Shown: one piece after another, positions 8,528 through 15,511 of the stretch
How the letters are laid out: each line of letters starts with the position of its first letter
Numbering within the stretch: position 1 is the first letter of the stretch
From: DATFWC01 sp045801465
GTDB lineage: Bacteria > Pseudomonadota > Alphaproteobacteria > Rhizobiales > Xanthobacteraceae
Assembly (NCBI GenBank): GCA_045801465.1
Contig: JBJMSU010000029.1
Location: 1 to 29,616, forward strand
Reading direction: 5' to 3'
DNA: 29,616 nucleotides
Notes under the pieces: generated by a model
The model's database searches: none
What the model was told of the DNA's origin: nothing
The model's input: only the letters and a program-made list of their open reading frames with translations
Position numbers and translations under genes: made by a program

Positions 8528-9127
8528 TCAGCCGATCTTGACGAGATTTTGGTTCGGCAGCGGTCCGCCGGGAAACTGAGCGAGCCTGCCGCCGACCGCG
8601 AGCGATCCAAGATCGATGCCGACGAAGCCGATCCGATCGATGAGTGCCGCTACGTCCGCCTTTGCGGCGTTGTCGTTGCCGGAATAGAACAGCACGCGCC
8701 GGCCGCCGTCTGCCTGCGGATCGCCCGCCAGGATGTCCGCCCGCAGATGGTTGAAGGCCTTCACCACGCGCGCACCGGGCACCAGATCGGCGACCACCTC
8801 GCTGGAGACGCGGCCGTTGAGATCGACCGGCTTGAACAGCGGCGCCTCGATCGGATTGTTGGCGTCGATGACGATACGGTTGCTCCAATCCGGCAGGCCA
8901 GCCAGCGCCGTCGGCAGTTTGCTCCAGTTGACGGCGACGAAGACGATGTCGGCGCGCGCCGCTTCCTCGCGCGTGCCGGCCTTGATCAACGGGCCAAGCT
9001 CGCTGACGAAGTCCCTCAGCGAATCCGGGCCGCGGCTGTTCGATATGGTTGCCGCCATTCCGGCGCGAGCCAGCGTCCGTGCGAAGGCGGCGCCGATGGC
9101 GCCCGATCCAATGATACCGATGGTCAT
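8528..9127 (-). CDS. F420-type NADP oxidoreductase (NpdG-like) family protein
   Basis: 199 aa. The N-terminus MTIGIIGSGAIGAAFARTL is a dinucleotide-binding Rossmann turn (GSGAIG at 7-12). It is followed by an ISNSRG segment, where NADP specificity is usually set, and later by VKAFNHLRADIL, typical of the family that includes F420-dependent NADP reductase. Many proteobacterial members of this family occur in genomes with no coenzyme F420 synthesis, so the cofactor partner is uncertain and the name is only a family label. The ATG has an AAGGA ribosome site. It is the last of three minus-strand genes with short gaps (53 and 68 bp) read away from the LysR gene. Confidence 0.85.
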   Translation of the reverse strand: MTIGIIGSGAIGAAFARTLARAGMAATISNSRGPDSLRDFVSELGPLIKAGTREEAARADIVFVAVNWSKLPTALAGLPDWSNRIVIDANNPIEAPLFKPVDLNGRVSSEVVADLVPGARVVKAFNHLRADILAGDPQADGGRRVLFYSGNDNAAKADVAALIDRIGFVGIDLGSLAVGGRLAQFPGGPLPNQNLVKIG

Positions 9128-9195
9128 GTGACATTCCTTTCAGGGTTGAGGTTGAGCGGAGGGTGGGCAGAAAAGCCACCGGTCCATGCCGTGTT

Positions 9196-9639
9196 TCAGG
9201 GCCGATCCGGTTTGGCCGGCCAAGCGCCGAGCTGCTGCATGAGAGAGAAGAGATTGGCCACGCCCCAGTGCTCAGCGATCTTGCCGTTGCGCACGCGCAT
9301 GACGTCGACCGTTTCGAAGTGAATCTTGCGGCCCGTCGGCGCCACGCCCAGGAATTCTCCCTGATGCGTCCCGTGATAGGTCTTGTAGGTCGTCACGCGA
9401 TCGCCATCGGCAAGCTGCCAATGAATGTCGGCGTGAAAGTCGGGGAATGCGGCGCGCAGGGTTCGGTAGAGCTCTCTCGCGCCGGCCTTGTCCGGCGTGC
9501 GGTTCGGTTGCGGCGTGTGGTCGAGAAAGTCATCGGCGAAGAGCTCCTCGAATACCTCGAAATTTCCACCGCCCTGCACTTCTTCGGTATTGCGACGAAC
9601 GACCGCTTTCGCGGCCTCGCTCGCATCGATGCTTGTCAT
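9196..9639 (-). CDS. SnoaL-like / ester cyclase family protein (NTF2 fold)
   Basis: 147 aa. The pattern of an N-terminal helix, FADDFLDHTPQP, ELYRTLRAAFPDFHADIHW, and an ending VRNGKIAEHWGVANLFSLMQQLG is characteristic of the SnoaL-like polyketide cyclase group of the NTF2-like alpha+beta barrel. In those enzymes the pocket residues of the D-H and H-W motifs (both present here) act in acid-base chemistry, but most bacterial members outside polyketide clusters have no assigned reaction. No signal peptide. The ATG follows GGAGGCAGGT, a strong ribosome site. It is the middle gene of the three-gene cassette and should share a transcript with its neighbours. Confidence 0.86.
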   Translation of the reverse strand: MTSIDASEAAKAVVRRNTEEVQGGGNFEVFEELFADDFLDHTPQPNRTPDKAGARELYRTLRAAFPDFHADIHWQLADGDRVTTYKTYHGTHQGEFLGVAPTGRKIHFETVDVMRVRNGKIAEHWGVANLFSLMQQLGAWPAKPDRP

Positions 9640-9692
9640 GACCTGCCTCCGATTGGGTTGAGAATGGTGCGCACCGTTGCCGCGCCCCGATT

Positions 9693-10355
9693 TCAGGCAG
9701 CGGCGCCGATCTTCTGACCGAGAAGCTGCAGCTCCCAGGCGAGCGCAATGCCGGTGCCGCCGCCATGGCCAGCGAACATCCCGCCGACTGCCTTCGCCTG
9801 CTCCTCACGCGCCCAGTCACGTTGCAGCTCGCCGGCAACCGCCATCCAGGTGATCGGAACCACGCCGGCCATGACCATCCGGCGGATGGCCATCTCGTGC
9901 GCTTCTGCGCTCACGCCACCCGATGCGTCGGTCACGGCGTACACCTCGTAGCCCTCTCCGGCGGCCTGGATGGCCGGCATCGCCAGGCAGATCTCCGACC
10001 AGAGCGCCGCCATGATCAGCTTATTGCGGCCGGTCTTCTTCACCGCATCGACGACGCGCGGATCTTCCCACGCGTTTATCCAGGTGCGGTCGATCGGCTT
10101 CTGTCCGGGGAACACGTCCTGTAGCCCTTTGACGAGCTTGCCCCCGCGATCCTCCAACACCGTGGTCAGGATCGTCGGCACGTTGAAAATCTTCGCCGTC
10201 TTCGCCAGCGCGATGACGTTGTTCACGATCATCGTCGGCTCGTGGCTGTGCAGGTTGGCGAACTGGAAGGGCTGGTGGTCGATCAGGATCAGGACCGACT
10301 CCTCCGGGGTCAGCAGGGCGTTTAAGCCGTTCTTGGGGGCGATGGACTGGGTCAT
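9693..10355 (-). CDS. Isochorismatase-family (YcaC-like) hydrolase
   Basis: 220 aa. Cysteine hydrolase of the isochorismatase superfamily. The opening strand VLILIDHQPFQF carries the catalytic aspartate (D26), and LWSEICLAMPAIQAAGEGY carries the nucleophile Cys (C123). The ILTTVLEDRGG and INAWEDPRVVDAVKKTGR segments resemble the YcaC subgroup, whose natural substrate is unsettled. I chose the ATG at 10355 because a GGAG lies nine bases upstream; a GTG three codons earlier sits directly on that site. It is the first gene of a cassette transcribed away from the LysR gene, the usual arrangement for a regulator and its target. Confidence 0.88.
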   Translation of the reverse strand: MTQSIAPKNGLNALLTPEESVLILIDHQPFQFANLHSHEPTMIVNNVIALAKTAKIFNVPTILTTVLEDRGGKLVKGLQDVFPGQKPIDRTWINAWEDPRVVDAVKKTGRNKLIMAALWSEICLAMPAIQAAGEGYEVYAVTDASGGVSAEAHEMAIRRMVMAGVVPITWMAVAGELQRDWAREEQAKAVGGMFAGHGGGTGIALAWELQLLGQKIGAAA

Positions 10356-10472
10356 GAACGTCACTCCGGGTTGAGATTTCTTCGTTCGCGGAGTGGATAT
10401 CGCCCGTTTATTGGCCCATGATTAGCGAGCAATGGCTGGAATTACTTACAAGCATTGATTGAAGACCGGACC
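10356..10472. promoter_or_regulatory. Divergent promoter region between hydrolase cassette and LysR gene
   Basis: This 117-bp space separates two divergent genes and must hold both promoters and probably the LysR operator. A symmetric pair ATTG (10410-10413) and CAAT (10430-10433) is the best candidate for operator half-sites, but it is short and could be chance. No -35/-10 pair stands out. Confidence 0.45.
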
Positions 10473-11402
10473 ATGGAGACGCTCGCCAACCTCGAATCCT
10501 TTGTGCGAAGCGCCGAATCGGGCGGCTTTTCGGGGGCGGCACGGCGGCTGTCGCTGACCCCAGCCGCAGTGAGCCGCAACGTCGCAATGCTGGAGCGAAA
10601 CCTCGGCGTCCGGCTGTTTCACCGCAGCACACGGAAGCTCACTCTGACCGAAGCCGGCGAGCGGTTCCTGCACGCGATCCGGGGCAATCTGGAGGAGTTG
10701 CAGGCGTCGATTGCGAGCGTCGCCACGGACCGCGGCGAGCCGGCCGGCGTGCTCAAGGTCAGCCTCGGCCTCACTTTCGGAGTCGATTACATCCTTCCGC
10801 TGTTGCCGGAATTTTTGCGGCGCTACCCGAGGGTCCGTCCCGACTGGCAGTTCGAAACTCGGCAGGTGGACCTGATCGCGGAAGGGTTCGACGCCGCAAT
10901 TGGCGGCGGCATCGAACTGGCGCCGGGCGTCGTTTCTCGCACGCTTGCGCCTTTGCACGTCGTCGCCGTCACGTCGCCGGCGTATCTGAAAGGCCGGACG
11001 CCGCCAGCCGATCCGGCCGGGCTCGCCGCATTCGACGGGATCGTCATGCGCTCGATGCAAAGCCGGCGGATTCGCGACCGGATCATGCGCAATGCCGCCG
11101 GCGACGAGATGGCGGTGCCGCTAAAGCCGACCATCACCTTCGACGATCCGGAAGCGATGTGTCGTGCGGCGCTGCTCGGCCTCGGCGCGACGCTGATCGC
11201 GGTGCCGCATGCGTTGCCACATCTGGAGAGGGGCACACTCGTGCGGCTGGTACCGCAATGGTATGTGGACGCCGGTCCGATCTCCATCTATTACGCCAGT
11301 CGCACACTGATACCGGCCAAGACGCGCGTGTTCGTCGACTTCGTCGTCGAGGCGTTCCGGCGTCAACGTCTTGCCGAACGATTTGCCGGCAGCGTCGGAT
11401 AG
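10473..11402 (+). CDS. LysR-family transcriptional regulator
   Basis: 309 aa. The N-terminal winged helix-turn-helix spans residues 1-60: FVRSAESGGFSGAARRLSLT, then PAAVSRNVAMLERNLGVRLF and the HRSTRKLTLTEAGERF wing. The remainder is the two-lobed effector-binding domain, starting near residue 90 with GVLKVSLGLTFGVDYILPLL. Length is normal. The ATG at 10473 gives the standard METLANLESF start; an upstream TTG would add six residues. Members bind a small-molecule effector and usually control the adjacent divergent operon as well as themselves, so the isochorismatase/SnoaL/oxidoreductase cassette is the likely target. The effector cannot be read from the sequence. Confidence 0.93.
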   Translation: METLANLESFVRSAESGGFSGAARRLSLTPAAVSRNVAMLERNLGVRLFHRSTRKLTLTEAGERFLHAIRGNLEELQASIASVATDRGEPAGVLKVSLGLTFGVDYILPLLPEFLRRYPRVRPDWQFETRQVDLIAEGFDAAIGGGIELAPGVVSRTLAPLHVVAVTSPAYLKGRTPPADPAGLAAFDGIVMRSMQSRRIRDRIMRNAAGDEMAVPLKPTITFDDPEAMCRAALLGLGATLIAVPHALPHLERGTLVRLVPQWYVDAGPISIYYASRTLIPAKTRVFVDFVVEAFRRQRLAERFAGSVG

Positions 11403-11409
11403 CGCAGGA

Positions 11410-11487
11410 CTAGTGCCGCCGATTTGAAGTTCCTACAGCGCCTGCCGCAACTTCGTGTGGGAACTTCAAATCGAAAAGCGGCACTAG
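11410..11487. repeat. Hairpin repeat element, copy 1
   Basis: Outer arms CTAGTGCCGC (11410-11419) and GCGGCACTAG (11478-11487) pair perfectly. Inner arms CGATTTGAAGTTCC (11420-11433) and GGAACTTCAAATCG (11460-11473) also pair perfectly. An unpaired AAAA interrupts the right arm and a 26-nt loop closes the structure. It starts 8 bp after the LysR stop. Twenty-four paired bases far exceed chance. It may end the LysR transcript, but its form suggests a dispersed REP/MITE-like element. Confidence 0.85.
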
Positions 11488-11500
11488 AACCATAGACTTG

Positions 11501-11576
11501 CTAGTGCCCCTTTGCTTCCGAAGTTCGTGTCAGAGGGGGCCGCCATGTATCACGAACTTCGGAAGCGGGGCACTAG
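11501..11576. repeat. Hairpin repeat element, copy 2 (inverted relative to copy 1)
   Basis: Outer arms CTAGTGCCCC (11501-11510) and GGGGCACTAG (11567-11576) and inner arms GCTTCCGAAGTTCGTG (11514-11529) and CACGAACTTCGGAAGC (11551-11566) all pair perfectly, 26 bp in total. The unpaired TTT is now in the left arm, so the copy is inverted relative to copy 1. It lies 13 bp from copy 1 and shares its ends, but its inner stem has a different sequence with pairing kept. Confidence 0.85.
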
Positions 11577-11758
11577 CGTTCGATACGGCGCTGCGTCTGC
11601 TTCCCACGCGTGCCCTTGGGCTCGGTCTTGCTGGCTCGTCCTGGACCCGCATGCTTGCGCGCATGCAGGCCACCGCTCTTCTTGGCGCCGTCCTGGAACG
11701 TAGCAGCCCGTTTGCTGCCCGGCTTCGGCTTGCTTCCTCCGGCCACGCGCATCTCCAT
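11573..11758 (-). CDS. Possible small basic protein (61 aa)
   Basis: A 61-codon frame beginning MEMRVAGGSKPKPGSKRAAT and ending KTEPKGTRGKQTQRRIER. It is rich in Lys, Arg and Gly, strongly basic and probably disordered, as in small nucleic-acid-binding or ribosome-associated proteins. Start candidates are the ATG at 11758, with GGAA nine bases upstream, or the ATG two codons later, directly after GGAG. The stop codon falls within the last bases of hairpin copy 2. I recognise no family. Low-complexity composition also arises from GC-rich noncoding DNA, so the call is tentative. The 319-bp space between hairpin copy 2 and the cupin gene otherwise holds nothing visible. Confidence 0.4.
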   Translation of the reverse strand: MEMRVAGGSKPKPGSKRAATFQDGAKKSGGLHARKHAGPGRASKTEPKGTRGKQTQRRIER

Positions 11759-11891
11759 CAAGGTTCCACAGGACAACGCCTGAGGCCGGGCCAAGTTTCG
11801 AGACTGCATCGCACGTGACCTCGTCTCGACAGGACGGAGCCAACGCACGATAATTTAGCTTAGCCCATTCGGCCAAAGCAGCGAGGCCGCC

Positions 11892-12434
11892 ATGTCCTAT
11901 GATCTCGACCAGTTCATCGCCGACTGCCGTTCCGCCCTCGAACAGGATCCCGGCCCGGCAGGGCGCGAGAAGGTGCGCCTTAACCTCGAGCGCCTGCTCA
12001 AGCAGCCGGACTTCCTCGCCCGCCATTGCTCCGACGAGACCCCGCCGGGGCTGCATGTGCTCCACGACGATCCGCAGCTCGGCTTTCAGATCCTGGCCCA
12101 TATCAACGAGAAGGCGCGCGTGTCGCCGCCGCACGACCATGGCAGGTCGTGGGCGATCTATGGTCAGGCCGCCTCGTATACCGACATGAAGGAATACGAG
12201 CGGATCGATAACGGCAGCGATCCCGCCAAGGCCGACCTCAAGGTGACGAAGAGCTACCGGCTGATGCCGGGCCAAGCCGGCATCTACCAGGACGGGGCGA
12301 TCCACTCCATCGACTATCCCGACAGGTCGCGCTTCGTCCGCGTCACCGGCACCAATCTCGACAAGATCACGCGCTCCATGTTCGATCCCAAGACCGGCAA
12401 AGTCGCGCAGATGACGCCGCAGCGGGCGACATGA
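11892..12434 (+). CDS. Cysteine dioxygenase-like metal-dependent cupin protein
   Basis: 180 aa. A double-stranded beta-helix protein resembling the cysteine dioxygenase/thiol dioxygenase superfamily and the group of predicted metal-dependent enzymes I remember as COG5553. The probable iron ligands are H81 and H83 in SPPHDHGRSWAIYG and H138 in DGAIHSIDYP. Thiol dioxygenases of this fold oxidise a thiol (cysteine, 3-mercaptopropionate, mercaptosuccinate) to a sulfinate with O2. An N-terminal helical part (1-60) is usual. No signal peptide, so cytoplasmic. Its stop overlaps the start of the rhodanese gene by 4 bp (ATGA), giving tight translational coupling. The pair strongly suggests work on a sulfur compound. 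The exact substrate is not visible, and a non-thiol substrate cannot be excluded. Confidence 0.8.
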   Translation: MSYDLDQFIADCRSALEQDPGPAGREKVRLNLERLLKQPDFLARHCSDETPPGLHVLHDDPQLGFQILAHINEKARVSPPHDHGRSWAIYGQAASYTDMKEYERIDNGSDPAKADLKVTKSYRLMPGQAGIYQDGAIHSIDYPDRSRFVRVTGTNLDKITRSMFDPKTGKVAQMTPQRAT

Positions 12435-14059
12435 GTGCCGGCGCCGCCGCGCATCACGGCAACGCTGCCGCATCCGGTCCGGTTTCGGCCGCCGAGCTCC
12501 GCGCCATGCTCGCCGACGGCGAGGAGCTTGCGGTCCTCGATGTGCGCGAGGAACTGATCTATTCCGGCTCCCACCTCCTGCATGCACGCTCGGCGCCGTT
12601 GAGCCGGCTCGAGCTCACCGTGCCGCGCCTGGTGCCGCGACGCGGCACCCGCATCGTGCTGGTCGACGGCGGCGACGGCCTCGCCGAACGCGCGGCGAGC
12701 ATCCTCAACCCCCATGGGTACGACCACGTGCGCGTGCTCGATGGTGGCGTGGCCGCCTGGAGCGCGGCCGGATACGTGCTGTTTTCGGGCCTCAACGTGC
12801 CCAGCAAGGCGTTCGGCGAGGTGGTCGAGCACGCGGCCGCAACGCCCAGCATCGATGCGGCCGAGCTCGAGCGCATGATCGAAGCCGGCGATGACCTCGT
12901 CGTCGTCGACAGCCGGCCCTTCGATGAATTCAACCGCGTGTCGATTCCCACCGCCATCAATGTTCCCGGCGCCGAGCTGGTGCTGCGCGTGCCCGATCTT
13001 GCGCCTTCGCCCGCGACCACCGTGGTGGTCAATTGCGCCGGCCGCACCCGCAGCATCATCGGCGCCCAGTCGCTGATCAACGCCGGTCTGCCGAACCGCG
13101 TGGTGGCGCTCCGCAACGGCACGATGGGATGGACGCTCGCCGGCCTCGCGCCCGATCATGGCCAGGACCGCCGCGTCGAACCGCTGCCGCCGTCGGACCG
13201 GGCGCTGGCCTGGGCGAGCAGCGCGGCCGAGACGATTGCGCGCCGCTGCGGCGTCCGCACCATCGACATGGAACAGTTGCGCGCGTGGCAGAAGGAGGCC
13301 GCCGACCGCACGCTCTATCTCTTCGACGTGCGCGACCCACGCGAATATGCCGCCGGCCATGTGGCAGGCGCGCTGTCGGTCCCGGGCGGTCAGCTGGTCC
13401 AGGCAACCGACCAGTATGTCGGCACACTCAATGCGCGGATCGTGCTCACCGATGATCTCGGCGTGCGTGCGATGATGACGGCGTCTTGGCTCCGGCAGAT
13501 GGCATGGAAGGACGTGTTCGTGCTGGTGGCTGCCGGAGCGGAACGCGGCTGGCCGGCAGTTCCGGTCCTTGGGATGGCCGAGCGGCCCGAGCTGTGTATC
13601 GATCCGGCGGCGGTCGCCGCCCTTATGGAGCAGCGCGCCGCCACCGTAATCGATCTCTCGCGCAGCCGCGACTATCGTAAAGGCCATATCGCGGGCGCCT
13701 GGTTCGCGATCCGCTCGCGCCTGGACCGCGCCCTGCCCGTCATCGACAGCCACGACATGATCGTGCTGACGTCGGAGGACGGCACGCTGGCAGCCTTGGC
13801 GCTGGATGAGGCGATGGCACTAAGGCAGCTTCCGGTGCGCTATCTCGGCGGCGGCAATGCGGCCTGGACCGCATCGGGCCGATCGCTGACGGCCGAGCAT
13901 CCGCGGTTTGCCGACGAACCGCTCGACGTCTGGCTCAAGCCTTATGAGCGCCCGTCGGGCACGACCGAGGCGATGCAGGACTACCTCGCCTGGGAAGTGG
14001 ACTTGCTCGAACGGATAAGGCGCGACGGCACCAGCGCCTTTCACCCGCTCGGCGCATAA
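12431..14059 (+). CDS. Four-domain rhodanese-like sulfurtransferase
   Basis: 542 aa, made of four successive rhodanese domains at about 18-118, 138-240, 275-375 and 388-486, followed by a helical tail. Each begins with a VxDVRE-type strand (AVLDVREE at 34-41, VVVDSRPFDEF at 157-167, LFDVRDPREYAAGHVAGA at 297-314, VIDLSRSRDYRKGHIAGA at 406-423). Each ends with a GG-x-AAW or G-x-GW type segment. Only domain 2 has the catalytic cysteine (C202 in NCAGRTRS). The matching positions of domains 1, 3 and 4 carry non-cysteine residues (VDGGDG, TDDLGV, TSEDGT). Rhodaneses move sulfane sulfur as a Cys-persulfide. Coupled by overlap to the dioxygenase-like gene, it would handle sulfur released from or bound to the substrate. 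No signal peptide is evident. Confidence 0.92.
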   Translation: MSAGAAAHHGNAAASGPVSAAELRAMLADGEELAVLDVREELIYSGSHLLHARSAPLSRLELTVPRLVPRRGTRIVLVDGGDGLAERAASILNPHGYDHVRVLDGGVAAWSAAGYVLFSGLNVPSKAFGEVVEHAAATPSIDAAELERMIEAGDDLVVVDSRPFDEFNRVSIPTAINVPGAELVLRVPDLAPSPATTVVVNCAGRTRSIIGAQSLINAGLPNRVVALRNGTMGWTLAGLAPDHGQDRRVEPLPPSDRALAWASSAAETIARRCGVRTIDMEQLRAWQKEAADRTLYLFDVRDPREYAAGHVAGALSVPGGQLVQATDQYVGTLNARIVLTDDLGVRAMMTASWLRQMAWKDVFVLVAAGAERGWPAVPVLGMAERPELCIDPAAVAALMEQRAATVIDLSRSRDYRKGHIAGAWFAIRSRLDRALPVIDSHDMIVLTSEDGTLAALALDEAMALRQLPVRYLGGGNAAWTASGRSLTAEHPRFADEPLDVWLKPYERPSGTTEAMQDYLAWEVDLLERIRRDGTSAFHPLGA

Positions 14060-14162
14060 CGTCAGCCTCTTTGTTTCGACTGACTTGCCTGCTGGGCAGT
14101 TCGCGGGTTGAATGGATGGCTATCGGTTCTGGCCGGACGCTTCACTCGCGTCGGAGGATGCC

Positions 14163-15491
14163 ATGGCGGGGACGACCGAGGTCGTGGTGGGCTTGTTGCG
14201 GCGTGCCTTGCACGTCCATCTCTATGTCCAGGTGCTGACCGCCATCGTGATCGGCGTGCTGCTGGGCTACTTCTATCCGCAGGTGGGCGAGCAGATGAAG
14301 CCGTTGGGAGACGGGTTCATCAAACTGATCAAGATGCTGATCGCCCCGATCATCTTCTGCACCGTCGTCCATGGCATCGCCAGCATGGAGGACTTGAAGA
14401 AAGTCGGGCGGGTCGGCCTCAAGGCGCTGATCTATTTCGAGGTGGTCACCACCTTGGCGCTCATTGTCGGGCTGGTCATCGTCAACCTGCTGCAGCCCGG
14501 CACCGGCATGAATGTCGATGCCCGCACGATCGATACCAGGGCGATACAGATCTACACCACCAAGGCGGGCCAGCAGGGCACCGTCGATTTTCTCATGCAT
14601 ATCATTCCCAACACCATCGTCGGGGCTTTCGCCGAAGGCGAGATCCTGCAGGTGCTGTTCTTCGCCATCCTGTTCGCCTTCGCGGTCTCGATGCTGGGCG
14701 AGCGCGGCAAGCCCGTCCTGACGCTCATCGACAGCGTCTCGCACGCGCTGTTCAACATCGTCGGATTCGTCATGAAGCTGGCGCCGATTGGCGCCTTCGG
14801 CGCGATGGCATTCACCATCGGCAAGTACGGGGTGGGCACGCTGCTCTCGCTCGGCAAGCTGATGGCGGCCTTCTACGCTACCTGTCTCATTTTCATCTTC
14901 GTGGTGCTCGGCGCCATTGCGTGGGTGAGCGGCTTCAGCATCTGGAAGTTCATCAAATACATCAAGGAAGAGCTCCTGATCGTGCTCGGCACATCGTCCT
15001 CCGAGTCGGTGTTGCCGCGGATGATGGCCAAGCTCAAGAATCTCGGCTGCAGGGAATCGGTGGTCGGCCTGGTCATTCCGGCCGGCTACTCGTTCAACCT
15101 CGACGGCACCTGCATCTACCTGACCATGGCGGCGATCTTCCTGGCGCAGGCCACCAACACGGAGCTGACCTTGTGGCAGCAGCTCGGCATCATCGGCATC
15201 CTTCTGTTGACCTCGAAGGGTGCCGCCGGGGTGACCGGCTCCGGGTTCATCGTGCTCGCCGCGACCCTGGCGACGGTCGGCTCGATTCCGGTCGCCAGCA
15301 TCGCGCTCATCCTTGGGGTCGACCGGTTCATGTCGGAAGCACGCGCGCTGACTAATCTGATCGGCAACGGCGTCGCCACCGTCGTCGTATCGAAATGGGA
15401 GGCGGCGCTCGATGAAGAACGCATGCAGCGCGAACTCGATCACGAAACCGACTTGGAGGCGGAAGAGCCAGAACGGGTGATGGCCGGCTAA
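14163..15491 (+). CDS. dctA: C4-dicarboxylate:cation symporter (DctA-like)
   Basis: 442 aa. Secondary transporter of the dicarboxylate/amino acid:cation symporter family, inner membrane, importing succinate, malate or fumarate with protons or sodium. Family motifs are complete: serine-rich loop GTSSSESVLP (276-285), NLDGT (312-316), SKGAAGVTGSGF (351-362) and DRFMSEARALTNLIGNGVAT (387-406), which is closest to DctA rather than the glutamate branch. I chose the ATG at 14163 because GGAGGATG precedes it; an in-frame ATG 17 codons earlier lacks a good site. It lies 103 bp after the rhodanese gene and 20 bp before the TAXI gene. No dctB/dctD sensor pair is in the window and I saw no sigma-54 promoter, so the usual dct regulation is not evident here. 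Confidence 0.93.
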   Translation: MAGTTEVVVGLLRRALHVHLYVQVLTAIVIGVLLGYFYPQVGEQMKPLGDGFIKLIKMLIAPIIFCTVVHGIASMEDLKKVGRVGLKALIYFEVVTTLALIVGLVIVNLLQPGTGMNVDARTIDTRAIQIYTTKAGQQGTVDFLMHIIPNTIVGAFAEGEILQVLFFAILFAFAVSMLGERGKPVLTLIDSVSHALFNIVGFVMKLAPIGAFGAMAFTIGKYGVGTLLSLGKLMAAFYATCLIFIFVVLGAIAWVSGFSIWKFIKYIKEELLIVLGTSSSESVLPRMMAKLKNLGCRESVVGLVIPAGYSFNLDGTCIYLTMAAIFLAQATNTELTLWQQLGIIGILLLTSKGAAGVTGSGFIVLAATLATVGSIPVASIALILGVDRFMSEARALTNLIGNGVATVVVSKWEAALDEERMQRELDHETDLEAEEPERVMAG

Positions 15492-15511
15492 AACGAAAGG
15501 GCAAGCGCGCG

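Noticed and set aside
14060..14162. Sigma-54 promoter for dctA
   Set aside because: The only TGGC start in the gap lacks GC at the required -12 spacing, and no dctBD genes are present.
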